Assembly: GCA_020055645.1 (NCBI GenBank)
Contig: CM034547.1
Coordinates: 3,410,001-3,474,000 of the forward strand
Source of the DNA: Tomocerus qinae
Taxonomy: Eukaryota > Arthropoda > Collembola > Entomobryomorpha > Tomoceridae
Length of the DNA stretch: 64,000 nucleotides
Reading direction: 5' to 3'
Shown here: positions 43,756 through 57,562 of the stretch, one piece after another
How positions within the stretch are numbered: the first letter of the stretch is position 1
How the letters are laid out: each line of letters begins with the position of its first letter
Translations under genes and position numbers: made by a program
The notes under the pieces: model-generated
Databases searched by the model: none
Told to the model about the DNA's origin: nothing
The model's input: only the letters and a program-made list of their open reading frames with translations

Positions 43756-45054
43756 TACTACTCTGTGCATTTGGCATGACATCATCCATCCCTAAGACGT
43801 CTGTAAAAATGTATTTTATTGTTTTTACCTACATACCTTAACTATAAACAGATTACATAATTGCTTATACCATTTACAGAGTGACAGCCATGCACATTTG
43901 TCATTCTCAAATACTACAAGTCATAATTGTCACGATCAAATTTATCGTTACTTAATACATTTGGTTGGCTTAGCAAGGTAAGGCAAGCAGTCGCAGAAAT
44001 GGGATTCTTAAGACCTTCGCCATTCGGTAAGAATTTTCTTCACTATTGCCATCAGGTTCTCCCCCGACACGAGACTGTGTGCTTTGCTAACAGCTCGCCT
44101 ATGAGTAAAAGAGACTATGTACTCATCTTTTGTGAAAGAATAGTAGAAATATATTAAATGTATCTTACTTAATTGAAATTCTAAGTACATTATTATTAAT
44201 TAAGAATAAAAAGAAAATCAAAATAGATTAATGCTGACCACCAAAATCCAAAATGTATATAGTCTGTACTAGATGAGGGCAGAGGAATAAGTCCTTGTAT
44301 TTTGGGCGATTCATGTTTGAGGTCGGTCCTTAACCGTGTCCAACTACTCCAATTTAGCACGTCGTCGCTGTCTTCGTGATCCACTGTTCCTTGTCACATT
44401 TACTGTGCCCGTCTCACGGCCCCTTGATTTGTTTTATGAGGCTTAATTAATAGGAGACAACGGGATGATTCATGTAGATAATGAGACATAATAAGGATGA
44501 CACTCACTGTTACCATAAATGCAAATTGCACACCCGTCATCGTTATCATCAACTTTTCAATGCTACCTAAATCCTGTCATTCCGTTCTACAAGTAATACC
44601 GAGTAGATTATTATTACTGAATTGCAAAGAGAACATCGACGTATTTATTTAAAAACTCCTTGAAGTAATTTGAAATCTGTAATAATTGTGTCACTTTGGG
44701 TGTTTACACTTTTACTTTGGAAGTTCACGATTGTCAAATTACAGGTGATAATAGAAAATGTAATCTGCATTGACGGATATGCTCCTACTCGTCATCTAAA
44801 TAAAAGCCCCAATAAGAGTCATTTTGTAAAATAAAATGAACATTCCTAAATGCATTAGATATAATCGTCATTCACTACTAGGTTAAATAGCGACACTGAT
44901 ATTATGGGCATTTGCTTGAGTAAGCAGTTAGTATATACTTAATTAATTGACATGACCGAAAAGTACAATCCTTAGCATTTGGTACCAAAAATGGCCTTGT
45001 TTTAAATACCATCACGTCATCTAGTAATCAAAATGCAGGAAGCGACACTCAACA

Positions 45055-45390
45055 CGGTGTGGACCGAGTGTGCCGTAAATTGAATTTCATTTACGGCACA
45101 TGCCGTAAATGCCACAAACTATTCTAAGCCACAGTGAACCCTTGTTTACAAATGTATTATCTATTATTGCTTGCAAAAATAATTCAGGAAATAATGTTAT
45201 TTAATTTTTTGTTTTCTGCTAATTATTGTTGAAAATTCCTTTGGTTTTAATCAATTAAATGAACAACTTAAATCAATAGATCTCATTTAAAAAATAAAAA
45301 CAATACGTCCTATTAATATCAGTTACTACGGCATGCGGCATCAAAAAATAGATTACGACACGCCGACTTTATACACTGTCTGATCGCAAT
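45055..45390 (+). mobile_element. GCCGTAAA-type non-autonomous element, copy 2
   Basis: The left edge has GTGCCGTAAATTGAATTTCA and GCACATGCCGTAAATGCC. The right edge has TACGGCATGCGGCATC ... ACGCCGACTTTATA, which matches the reverse complement of the left edge of the copy at 36472. No ORF is present. Confidence 0.5.
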
Positions 45391-48300
45391 ACGGTGTTGG
45401 TGTTAGATTATTTCATATTTTAAAGGCGGATTAGACAACATCCGTGAAGGAACAATAATACATGCTAGATCTCGCATTCTAAGGATGTAGAATCATTCTG
45501 CGACAAGAAAGAAAATAAGAAAATCATCTCTGCATGGATTAAAGCTAAAACCAGTGTAAAAAACTTGGTGAAGTGCATTTATTAGTGCAGTTAGTTGCTG
45601 GTTACAATTACACTTAGGTTACATAACATATTATATTTGCACGAGTAGAAAACGAAAGTTTTGCTTTGTGTTAAGTGATGTTATGTCACGGTATTGTCAT
45701 GAGAGTGTCCGTCAAGCTTTAGGATACCACGGAATTGCCTTCTATTATTTACTTAATCTCCACTGACAGTTGTCACCACTTTTAATTTCCTTTGTTTATA
45801 AATGTGTAACCAAGTCGTAAAACATACTAGCATTTTACGTTTTCGATCATATCCTAAGCTTCCGGTTTTTAATGTTTTAAAGTAGCCTGTAGCAGATTAC
45901 GTTGATCACTATTTACTTTGAAATGTCTGCAGCTTATCTCCATACCTCCTCTTATCCTAACTATTTGTACGCCGTCTTGCTCATCTGCTTACTTAACTAT
46001 CATTAATTACTATGTACTATGTGCACCGTAACCTATAACCTATCTATGTACTTACCTTAATCCACCCACACAACATACAGACATAAATTACATGAATCCA
46101 TGAAATCACATCCATTCTTATACGGACACCAGAAGACCTGTTTAAATAAACATTCAGTCTCCAATCAATCTGTATCTTTCATTCAGCCTTTCATACCTTC
46201 AATCATACCTTATATTTAATTCCATTCCGCGCTCAACCATACCCAATAATATAGAGATACATATACTATCCGTTTACCAGACTGGCATAGGAGTGCCCAG
46301 ACTTTCTTACACAGTTCTGGATTCTTCCACTCCAAAAACCGGTAAGCAAACTAAAGTTGCTTAATGATTCTTTAGGCAGGTCGGTGGTGGAGAGGGATGC
46401 GGACTCAGACTTCATGAGGACCCGTTCTTCCACTTACAGATCTCTTATATTATAAACACAGAAAAAAGGTAAAGCAATTACCATAGTTAAATAATACTAG
46501 TGAGGATTTCAACATAATATGGTTGAAATTCACAAGTTTACTTGCATCAAGTTTTTATCTGAAAAATAGCTACAAATTCGGAAAATATTCCGATATTTGG
46601 CAATATATATTTTCAAACACCATTTACAAAATTTTAAAATATTTATAAAAAATATTTCTTTACAATATGGATATGATTAATTTAGTATTTAGTATTGCAT
46701 TAAAAATATTTTCCTATTTCATTTTTATTGGTCATCAGAATATTTTTTTAATCACAGAAGTTTTTGTCACATCCTGATGGTAATAAATGTGGTTAGTCAA
46801 AATATGAATGTTTTGAAAGAATTGTGAATGTCGGAGAGTAAATCTCTTCCACGAGCAACAACCTTTGCTTCCTTTACTTAAGTTTACTTTTTCTTTTAGA
46901 AATCATTTTTATACTTAAATTATTTATAATCGTGTGTGTAAATATTGGTGAGAATGTTCAAAGGTACTTTTCCAAGTACAGATCTAACCACTAGTAGATA
47001 AGTAGTAGGAATAGGAAGGTACTTGATTCTCTCTCTCGATTAATAAACGAACGCATTAAAGCAAGTAAAAGTATTGAATTACATTTTGAATCTCTTCCAA
47101 AATCTGATACTAATGTTTACTTTTGGAAACAAAAACAGTTAATGCGCCAATTTATATCAAAATTATTTAGAGACATTTATTTAAAGGTTCTCCGTACTAC
47201 GCACAGACTACTATTAGTACAACCAACTTCCATACCACTACCAACCATTCTCGCCAGTATTAAGCATATAAAATACAAACATCTTGATTCACGGTTATTT
47301 ATTTGTTTGCTATGAAGGATTAAGGCTGACTCGTCGATGCGCAGAACAGTGATGAACCGTCCTCCGTGGGGAATAAAAAGTTGTCATAATTTTTAAAACA
47401 TGTACCACATATTTTCTGAGGGCTTATTATGGCCACAGTTTTAGGAGTAGGACAAATACATGTAAATTTGACAAATTCGTCTCGTTGTCTGTTGTATGAA
47501 AAATTAAAAGAACCACAAAGAGCCACAATAAGCCCTCCAGAATTTCGGGCCCTATTTTTTCTGGTACTGCATTTTGAAATCGGTTGCCCCTAATTGGGGT
47601 TATCAATTTTCTGCGTTTTTCGTATACATTTGCCTCGCAGTTACACGAGACTGAGCCAATTTTTATTAAGGGGAGGAATAGCGCCAATTTAAAATTTAGT
47701 CATATTCTACTGCTTTGGTTTGTTTCCATTAACAAGCACCCCGTATTAAAATTACTCATTTCTTCTCGTCGCTAAGCAACCGTATCATCGAGGCAGCCTT
47801 AAGGCTTTCTACAATGACGGAACCCTCCGTCGAATTTTTTTCCTTCAATTAATTCTTAACATGGGCACTAACACTACTGGATCCCACGCATTGTGTGCAT
47901 AAAATCTAAAAAGATGAATTTTTCTATGTTAATTCTGTTAATAATGCTAATGCTACATTTTGTCATTATTAAAATTTTATGGTACAATTTTAACTACTTC
48001 GGTTGGTCTGCAGCCCACTCCTACACATGCAAACGGATATATTCTGAAAATTTACAATTCAAATAATATAAATTGAATGAAATGAAATAGTTCTAATTCT
48101 GATGAGAATGAAATAATTTGGGATAGATTAAAAATGTTGATAAATTGAAATAAATTTTAAAATACTAGAGATTATTGAAAATTGAAAAGCATACAGAATA
48201 TTTAATGGACTGTTAAAACGGGTGCATACAGAATTGTATTATGATAATAGAAACGGAACTCAGTGACTGACAAACTTAGCCAACAAGTACAGATCAAGTA

Positions 48301-51300
48301 TACAGAGAAGTCCCAAATGTAGAAAAACGAAGTCGAACTAATTGTCCACTTCTCTGCAGTTGCCAATTACGAACCACTTAAATATGCAGCCGACCGAGAA
48401 TATTCATTCATCCTACTACGTAAATATACCTCTTTCTCGCAGAGTGCATTTATTTACTACATATCTAGTACATTTTGTGTTTGCATGCATAATATACGCT
48501 CTCACACAGTAATTGTTTTATTTACCCTTTTCTGTTCCGTCTCGTCTAATGTGAGATTCGGCATTTTACTACTCAAACTTTGCTGCAACAAATACATCTT
48601 TATTGAACCTGAAGTTGCAAGTTACCAATTAAATATATATTTCATTTTACGAGTGGAAACTGCCTTTCTACTGCACTGGGTATGGAAAAAACTCTTTAGG
48701 TAGGGCTCTAAGAGGCAAACTTATTTCTGTTCTTCACTCATTGCTTTTACCTCTAAATAAATACAATAAATAAATAAATACTATTCCAAAATTATCTTGA
48801 ATTTGTCAAAATTAATTTCAATGTTACAACTTTTCAAACTTCAAAAAAGTGCCCATAATATTATTATATCTTTTAAAATTACCGTAAATTTATTTACCCA
48901 TATTAAAATGTTCTTTAACTTAAATTTTTCAAAATTACCATAACTGTTTCAAAACTTTACATAGGTACTTTAAGCTGTTTAAAGACATCAACATCTCCTT
49001 ATTAAGCGTTACACTCAGTTAATTTTCATGTTAGATGCTTGTATACACGGACCCGAGAAGATTATGGTCCTATTCTTCTTATTTTTTCCCACGCTTAGCT
49101 AACTCACTTTTTAGTGGCTGAAGAAATCACATATAAGGAAGATTATGGAAGGAGAAAATTCTGACACTCGTTTCTATTTATAGGACATAATTTAAATCTT
49201 TAATTTTGAATGCAATCAGAGCCTACCAAAACAAACATTTGGACAGATGTTATATCTTGCATTAAATATTATGGTATAAATAATTTACAGTTAATGGATT
49301 GCTTTGTGTAAGAGAACTTCAGCGAGAGTGTGCTGCACTATGGTCTAAATTAGAGGGGAGTGAGTCACGTCGTAGGTGAGTACAAACAAGTTACTCATAA
49401 TTGATAAGGACATGACATTTTACCAATTCTTTCAATATGTCTTATTTTCCAAATCTCTGGATACCACTCCCTCAATTTTTTAATATCATCAACTCTTTGC
49501 CCTACATTCTTTCAAAAAACTAAATATGAACCTGGAGAACCCCTGAGAACTCTCGATATAATTTTTTAAAACTTTGGATTTAAAATTCCTTGATACCAAA
49601 TATCAATCGGATGACAAAGATATGAAAAGCAATTAGATTATATTATGATAGTGCAGGAAAAGTTAGATTTAGTCACTATACATCAACCAGGATAAAGAAA
49701 AAAACTTAACAAGTGAATATGGCTCAAATGATTGTGTTGAGCTGCCAAGGCTGCCATGTGGTATGTTACTTAATTTGATGTAATTGTAATGGGTAATAAG
49801 AAGTGAAGTGAGATTCACAGCTGCACTACTAAATCTTTAAATGAGCTATAGAAAGTTGCTGTCACTAATAACACAAGTTTATTTATGTTGCAGTTAAGTT
49901 GATTTAACTATAGTCACTTCCCTACGATACCTACAACCACCTACACTCTATATATAAGAACATCAACACAGCAATCCCAAAGATTAATCTCGTTCGAGAT
50001 AATTTTTAAAAAGAATAAGAAACTATGCTATTCTTGGTACTCGCAACTTAACTGCCTTTGTGATTAATATTTTAAAACATAAGGCTGACTTGACTGTTAA
50101 CACCAAACGGCATTTATACCATGAACACCCATAACCTAAAAATTGGATTTTTACCCTAGAGCAAACTTCAAGTTTGCTCTAAGAGGCGGGATAAAGGACA
50201 ATGAGTGTGTAGTTGTACCCATTGATTTAAATTCTGAATTGTTTACAAGAAATTGAGTTTGATTACATTTGGTGATGATAAATACCTGTTGTGTCCTGTT
50301 GGAGGATTCTATTTTGTTTAACAATTTTACATTTTCTGCCTTTGCCTTTCGACGCAATTAATTTTGTACCTCAAGCTCAGATTCGATTGGAAATACAGAT
50401 TTCGATTTTTATTTAAACTTGTATTGGTTGGTTGGGAATTGTAAGATACAGTGTATTTTGTACGTCTCACTTTAGCTCGCCTTGCAGAGCTAGCCTTAAA
50501 TAATATCCTATTTGTGCTCCATAGCTAGTTTCTCTAAAGGTAGCATGAGTATCATATACTCAAAGCAGAGATACACAAGGATGAGTAGGGAGAGAGACAG
50601 ATAATTTACATGTGGGATTGTGTATCAATGTGTTTCAGAATAATAGTAGAGCTAATTACAATTCCTGATTCCTTGCCTGTGAAGGTAATTCGTCATAAAG
50701 CAAGAAACCCTTGTGTATGTGGGAGTGAGACTGAAAGAGGAGTCATCATCATTATCATTCTGAAGTAGAGTGAAATTTAGTGAGGTCCGTTGCTGGTACG
50801 ATAACAAATAATGAAAATGAAATTATAATTCAGTTAATAAAAGACAGTTGGTCAACTCGGCACTCGACGCGACTCATTTTACATAACGTCGATGTTATGG
50901 CATCCTTCTTACGTATAGTATTTGCATCATCATCATCCTCACCACTGACAGAATTTTGGGAAAAGATGCGAGAAATTCTAATGTCAAGCTGCGAATCTCA
51001 GCAGCATCCCATTTCAGTCCCGTGATAATCCCACAACAGAAGAATAATGTAACTCATTCCAATTGCCATAGCTAAGTATCTGTGACTGAATCTTCTCCTA
51101 CCTATAACTCTATAATATAACTTCCATACTATACAAATATAATATTTACTTAGTCATATCTGAAATAAAGAAATTTAGGCAAAAATTACATTCATTATTA
51201 ATCTAGAGAACAATGTGGATAGAGAAATAAATAAGTAGGAGAATGAGAGTAATCTTTTGCCGTCTCCGAGGAATATACAATGATAAAAATCCACTCTAGT

Positions 51301-52137
51301 GTGATCAGACCCCTTTGTTGGGCTATACAAAGATATAAGTATATACTATTTATTTATGTATCTTCATGAGAGTCTCTTTAGTTGTTCCTTAAACTCCACT
51401 TTCCTCATCATCTCCACACAAAATTGCTATATGGAACACTTTTCTGTATTTGTTACAGTTTCTACACTATTCCGCTTCTATTAAAACATCCCCGTCAATA
51501 AAATCTAAATAGATTGCATATAAATTAAGCTGTCCCTTTATTACTATTATTATATGTTCAGATATGTATGTTGATATTTTTATATGTCCTAAGGAATTAA
51601 TAGAATAGCAATTATGTATTGAAACTAATTAATACGCCTGAATTAAAAGATGTATTACTATTTAAACACAATTTGGGGATATTGCACTTATGATTGGATT
51701 CCGAATTCCCTCGAGACACAATTATTATTTAATTCATGAAAATGATTTTAGATATGTTGTGGGATGTTTATATATGTACAAGTGGAGTTTGAATAGAAAC
51801 GGTAACATAATTGAGACTAAGTAGGGATGTGTAGTAGAAGATGTGTCTATTGTGTTTGTATTTATTGAATTCGTACTTGAAGTACGATGTGTAATAACAA
51901 TAATTTTATTTCGTCAAACCGAGTTTAGGTATGGGCAGCGTATGAAATCGCTTAGCGTACTTGCTACATACATTGCTTGCAATTTAAGGAGTACTTACTC
52001 GTATAGAGTTGCCTAAGATGCAAGTGGCTGAGCGTGTATTAAGTGCAGCAGGAGCCAAGAAGCGAGCCACAATTTAGCGCTTGATGACACATACTTCGGT
52101 GGGTCACGCTGTCTGCTTTTTACTTGAAAACTTGGAG

Positions 52138-52175
52138 TATATAAACCCAAAAGAGTGTCCACTCCACATCAGTCA
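52138..52175 (+). promoter_or_regulatory. Core promoter of the pro-resilin-like gene
   Basis: TATATAAA at 52138-52145 starts 33 bp before the A (52171) of TCAGTC, a canonical arthropod initiator. The 5' UTR would be about 79 nt to the Met at 52250. This fits the strong, stage-specific transcription usual for cuticle genes. Confidence 0.75.
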
Positions 52176-52249
52176 GCGTCTCTCACTCCTCCAAACAACA
52201 ACCCGACTATTTGTGAATTTGTGAAATCACCTCAAAGGAGACCCGCAAC

Positions 52250-54372
52250 ATGTTTCAACTAAAAGAGGTAAAGTCTATTTAACTAAAGTCTCCGTCTAAA
52301 GTCTACCACAAATGCCAGTCCCAATTAGCATACAAATAATAATGTCACTCTCCCAATCTCTCCCTTCTCATTGCCCACCTTCCTCCACAGGTGTTTTTGG
52401 AATATTTTAATATCCCTCTCCCAACTTGAAATCATTTTAAATATTCCCATTTCAAGTTTAATCGAATTGTCAAATCACAAATTCGTTTTACACCCATTTT
52501 TCGTTCCTAATTTAGAGTATGGGAAATATTTTTTGCCTCAATTTACTGTAACATACTTTTATTACACCTGTTTTATGACATTAAATTAATTATTACCATT
52601 CCCTCCCATTCCCTGATATTGTGTCTATATAATACCCAGTGTCTTACAGTCTGTCACTTTTGACACAGAGAATTCTAAATTCTAATTCCAGTAGAGACAT
52701 CTACTTCCATTCTGACAAATAGCCATTTAGCACAGTCAAAGTCAATTTAAATGAGAAAGAATTTAGGATTCACAATCAAAAGAGTTTTTTCGTTTTCTTA
52801 AAATAATTCGTTAATTTAAGAGTATTGTTTTTTAACTATGAAGTGTTTTATTTTCCTACAATTGTATAAAATGGCCTAGCGGCTAAAAAATACCATTCAC
52901 TACTAGTAATACTCCTCCCGAAAAAGGAGTCTCGATTTTCCTTTTTTGAGTTTAAAATACTTTTATGCATCCAAACTGGAATTAGATCAACTATTGAACT
53001 CTTAAAATGCAATTTTACTGCAATAATTTGAAAAATTCGCCTTTTTCTTGAATTACTTTAAGCCATTTTAGCCACTGACCAACAAACATTTTAGCCACTA
53101 GGCCATTTAAGCCACTACCATCATAACCTCTAGCCAGTGGCTAGCCAAACACTGTACATAGCTATGACATAATCAGCTCTTGATTTGACCTTTCTGTAAT
53201 TGCATGATTGCATACTTTTGCGTAATCTCAGACTGCTCAATGTGCGAAATTGACCTGAATTTACAGTAACTTGCTGTCAACCAAAGTAAGAACTGTTACA
53301 ATAAGACAGTATTTTTATATTTCTTGGTCGTGTTTGTAACTTAAATCTAATGAGGACACCAAAAAAGAAAAAAATTGTTTAAATGGTTATTATTTATGAT
53401 GTCGTTTTAAGCGTCTTTTTGATTTTAAACGGATTTTATTCTATTATTGAGTAACAGACTTCATTGTAAGCAAACCCCTATACAGCCATTTAACTATGAG
53501 CCATTTGTATTAGATTGTTATAGTAGGATATTTCTTAAAATAGAATGTCGGTAAGAAAAATCCTTTCTTATGATTGACATCAGAAATAAAATATTTAATG
53601 CTTTCGAAGAGGATATGAAAAGTGTAAATTATGATGTTTTTATCAGGTTTTGTGTATCGTTCTTGTGTGCACGGTGTACACGACAGTAGCAGAGCCAGGA
53701 GCAGCTGGAGGTGGTAGCGGATATGGAGCCCCGAGTGGGGGTGGCGGCGGTGGAGGAGGATACGGAAGCGGAGGTGGTGGTGGCGGTGGTGGATATGGCG
53801 GAGGCTCCGGAGGAGGATACGGGCAACAAGTAAGCTTTTCTAAGAAATTATCATTTAATACAGTCCCTGATTTTATATCTCCCCCATTTTATCTTTCACT
53901 TGAAAAATCGCGAATTCGGGTACTGACGATCATAACTAATTTTTCCACCAGGAAAGCTACCCACCCAGGCCATACAGTTTCAACTACGCAGTGAATGATC
54001 ACTACTCCGGTGCCAATTTTGGTCAACAAGAGCAGAGCGATGGAAACAAAGTCAACGGACAATACCGTGTAGTTCTTCCCGATGGCCGAACTCAAATCGT
54101 AACTTACAATGCCGACTGGAAGAACGGATTCAACGCCGATGTCAAATACCAAGTAAAATAAACCATAAAGAGAGAAACATCTGAATTATTATTTTTTGCT
54201 AACTGAGATGATTTTCCAGGGAGAGGCTCAATACCCACAAACCTCAGGTGGCAAGGGAGGATATGGCGGTGGATCAGGAGGCGGCAGTGGATATGCTCAA
54301 CCAGCTGTTTCTTCTGGATATGGATCTCCTTCCAGCGGCGGCGGACCTTCTGGTGGCTACGGAAGAAAATAA
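52250..54372 (+). CDS. Glycine-rich cuticle protein, pro-resilin-like
   Basis: Exons 52250-52267, 53647-53829, 53952-54152 and 54220-54372 (all phase 0, GT-AG) give 184 residues. Exon 1 encodes only MFQLKE; exon 2 completes the signal peptide (VLCIVLVCTVYTTVAEP) and adds a Gly/Tyr-rich stretch (GGGGYGSGGGGG type). Exon 3 is almost exactly the Rebers-Riddiford domain: YSFNYAVNDHYSGANFGQQE, then GQYRVVLPDGRTQIVTYNAD and NGFNADVKYQ, closest to the RR-2 form. Exon 4 is again Gly/Ser/Tyr-rich. Gly-rich segments around an RR-2 domain are the plan of pro-resilin, an elastic cuticle protein that binds chitin and can be cross-linked at Tyr. True resilin function is inferred. A promoter with TATA and initiator precedes it. 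Confidence 0.92.
52869..53108. mobile_element. Small inverted-repeat element in the first intron of the pro-resilin-like gene
   Basis: AAATGGCCTAGCGGCTAAAA at the left is met by TTTTAGCCACTAGGCCATTT at the right. Further TTTAAGCCACT and GCCAGTGGCTAGCC pieces follow to about 53150. About 240 bp, non-coding. Confidence 0.5.
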
Positions 54373-57300
54373 GATGCAAACAGTCTAAATGAATTTTAAT
54401 TTATAGATTTAAGGATTCCTCCCCGTCTCCCGTAAATACAAAGATCCTTAATATAATAAGTGCAATCGATAAAAAGTCAAATGTAAATCATTCACTAATT
54501 TTTGGATTAATTGTCCATAACGACTCCAGTTTCAGTCACTGTTATTCTCACTATCCACCCAGTCTGATCACTCTACATTTATTTCCAATTTGCAACACCA
54601 AATCCTCTTCTTGATCTCTTCTAATGCCCGTTGTCTCGAGAAATTCTGGAACAATTTCGAATTCGTTCGTTCGAATTTCTAATTTTCGAAATAAGAATGT
54701 TTCCACTCAATATCTAATTTCCATTCGAATATCGACGACTCAAATTCAAACATTCGAATTTTCGCGGCAACTCTAAGCCTCCTTCCAGCTTCCACTCATC
54801 TACTTTAGTTCTAAAAGCGACTCCTGACTTTCAAATTCTTTGAATGAATCCCTTGAGAGTACAATAATGTCAACCTCAAAAATGACCCTATATAATAATG
54901 CGGGAGATTTGAATTTATCTGTTTTACTGATTAATGGAATTTAAATCCATTGAAGTGATTTAATTTTTCGATTCCTGGGGCAAAACAGAAGATTTTGGTA
55001 TCCAGACGGACGTTTTCTGAAAGAAATCGCGTGTTTCCTCTCTTATTGTGATATTTTCTATCTATATACCTTCCTTTTCATTTAGATACATACCGTACCA
55101 GTATTTTGTGTCCTGTACATCAAGAATATCAAAGATTTATAATTTTGATAACTCTACTTATGTTTTCTGTAATTCTTTGTACCAAAAATACTTTCCAATA
55201 TAGAACTATATACCTGCTATAGAATATAAATAATTTAGTAAATATATTATAGCGGTACTCATATGCAGTGCCTTATAAATATGACGATTACTTATCGAAT
55301 GGTCAATATTGTATCTCTAGTTAATGTCGGAGAGATTCATATCTGAAATTGTCTCAAGATTTCCCTAAAAGTCTGATTTGACTCAATGGCTTGTACCAAA
55401 ATGATATATATAATAATGTTATTATATTTTGTAAATTATATGCAAAGAGTCCTGTTTATTAAAATTAAGATTTTTTAGTCTTACAAAACGATTTTTCTCT
55501 GCTCATTACAAGCTTTCTGGCTTTTTAGTTCAATAATAAACATAAGGTAAGCGCCAAACAGTCCAATCAGTTAAACAGACCAGTTGTCTGCTTAGCCAAT
55601 TCATCTCTATACACATTATTATAATAGTCGACATTCCACAAAACTATTTAAATGGTGAAAATCACTGCAAACATTCGAAACCTATGTAAAACATCATGTT
55701 GTTCATGAACATCATGTTCTCCTTGCCCTTTGAAACCTTTGTCAATGAAAATATTTTTTGGAGTTTGTAATCGCCGTCCCCTCTGGAGAAAATTTTTTGA
55801 AACTCATTTTTTACTACGCCTAAAACGCAGAAGACGTTGTTTTACTGACTTCAAAACAATCAAAAAAAATATGTGTGGAATACTACTATCTCTATTTATG
55901 ATGCCAATTTCAAGATCATAATTTGTGGCCAGGCACCAGGGGCCTTTACATCGTCATTATAGTAAGATTCATATTTTTTGTTAACAAGCTGATTTTCCTG
56001 ACAGATACGCTTGTATTATTACTCCATATTTACAGAGATATTATAAGTAATAAATATATGTTATGAAATTGGTTAAATATATTTTTTCTAAAATACTTCA
56101 AAGAATCTAAACAGTTTTAAATAGTTGAATTCCTAATTTCTCCCAAAAATAAGACTACGGTAAATTTCTGCTGTTAATGTAGCATAAAAGTATGCTAATG
56201 TCATTTCAATATTGATGAATATCAAGTTGAACATTTTCTGAGGAACTAAATGACAGTATGCACTGTACAGTGTACAATAACAACTTTTATAACAACTAAA
56301 TACTGTAAATGTACTTTACTCAATTGTGCAGAGTTGAAACATTTTTATTTGCATTATCGGCACGGATGTCCCATTTCGAATTAATTGATTTGGTTTGGTT
56401 TGACAACCACACTTATCTTAACAATGAAGTTATGGGGTTATCAAAGTCAATGAGAATTTAGAGTCATTGAAAATTATTAATCCATTAATAATTATCAGTA
56501 CAGATTCGTGTTCGTGAGTAGATACCCTTATTAAATGAACTAATTACTCACTGAGAGAAGGCAGATAAATTATATAGCAATTAAATTTTTGACACTTGTT
56601 TAATTGACTTAAAAGAAACACTTCAAATGAAAATCAATTCAGCACCCGCTACCCGTTGAAACCTTTTCAGCAACTCTGCTCAAAGCAGATCAAATCTCAA
56701 TTCAGCACCGTGCTGAAAATCATGATGATAATCATTTAGGATTATTTTTTAATCATTTGGAAAGGTGTGATTAAACTACGAGACTGGCCTAGTTCGAGCA
56801 GGTGCTTGCTGAAGTTTACCTTGTTAAAATTTGAGATTGACATTTTCTTTTGATTTTGTGTGCTGAAATGAGATAGATCCGGTTTCAGCAGGTGCTTGAA
56901 TTGAACAAAATCTCGTTTGAGCATTTGCTGGTGTTAAAACAAGATTTCGGTCCTAGGGAAATGTACAGTTATGAGTGACTGAGATAACATGCGATAAAAG
57001 ACAAGTGTTTACAGTATACTCATCATCGCTTGTTTATTTTTCCAGAAACATGTACGAATATTAATTAGAAAAATGTGTCTTTAAAATAAAAGAATTTCCC
57101 AGTAATTATATATCCCTAATTTTATAATACTTTAAAATCTAAATTCACGATCTCTCTTTATCTTCACGAGATCAATCATTAAATCATAAAACTATACACT
57201 CTTTTAACAACAAACGCTTTCATTAACCGCAACCGTACATTCTCAAAAAATTAGGTTCTTTTAAAATGTTTTTCTGTACTTAAAGTTTCTTTTATTTTGA

Positions 57301-57562
57301 AGTATTTTTACAAGTGTCCACAGCCTCTGTGGGTACTTGAATCATATTTAAAGTATAAGTTCCTCTATGAGATAATTATTCATATTATTAATTTTTATTA
57401 CCAAGAGATTATATGTAATTGGGTGTTTGGTATTGTGTGTCTTTTACTCTGGACTACATCAACTATAATTAAAAGTCTCTTATATTTAGATTTGATTTGG
57501 GAGTGAGTCGAATGCTGTTTGATATTTTACACCAGTTGAATTAGCTGTATTTAACTTTCAAA
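54373..57562. other. Intergenic region between the pro-resilin-like and glucanase genes
   Basis: No gene was recognised. At 54655-54780 TTCGAAT motifs are dense (about ten, both senses). At 56635-56940 TTCAGCA/TGCTGAA motifs cluster, with weak inverted ends (CAATTCAGCACCCGC / GCAGGTGCTTGAATTG), perhaps an old element. Confidence 0.45.

Larger units (their letters stand above)
41330..52137. other. Gene-poor region of about 10.8 kb
   Basis: Apart from the small elements at 42021, 43645 and 45055, and an AGCTCGCC remnant near 50473, no protein-like frame, tRNA or rRNA was found. Frames of 60-86 codons here (such as 41468-41668 and 50780-51025) have no recognisable domain. Distant enhancers or non-coding transcripts cannot be excluded by reading alone. 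Confidence 0.45.
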
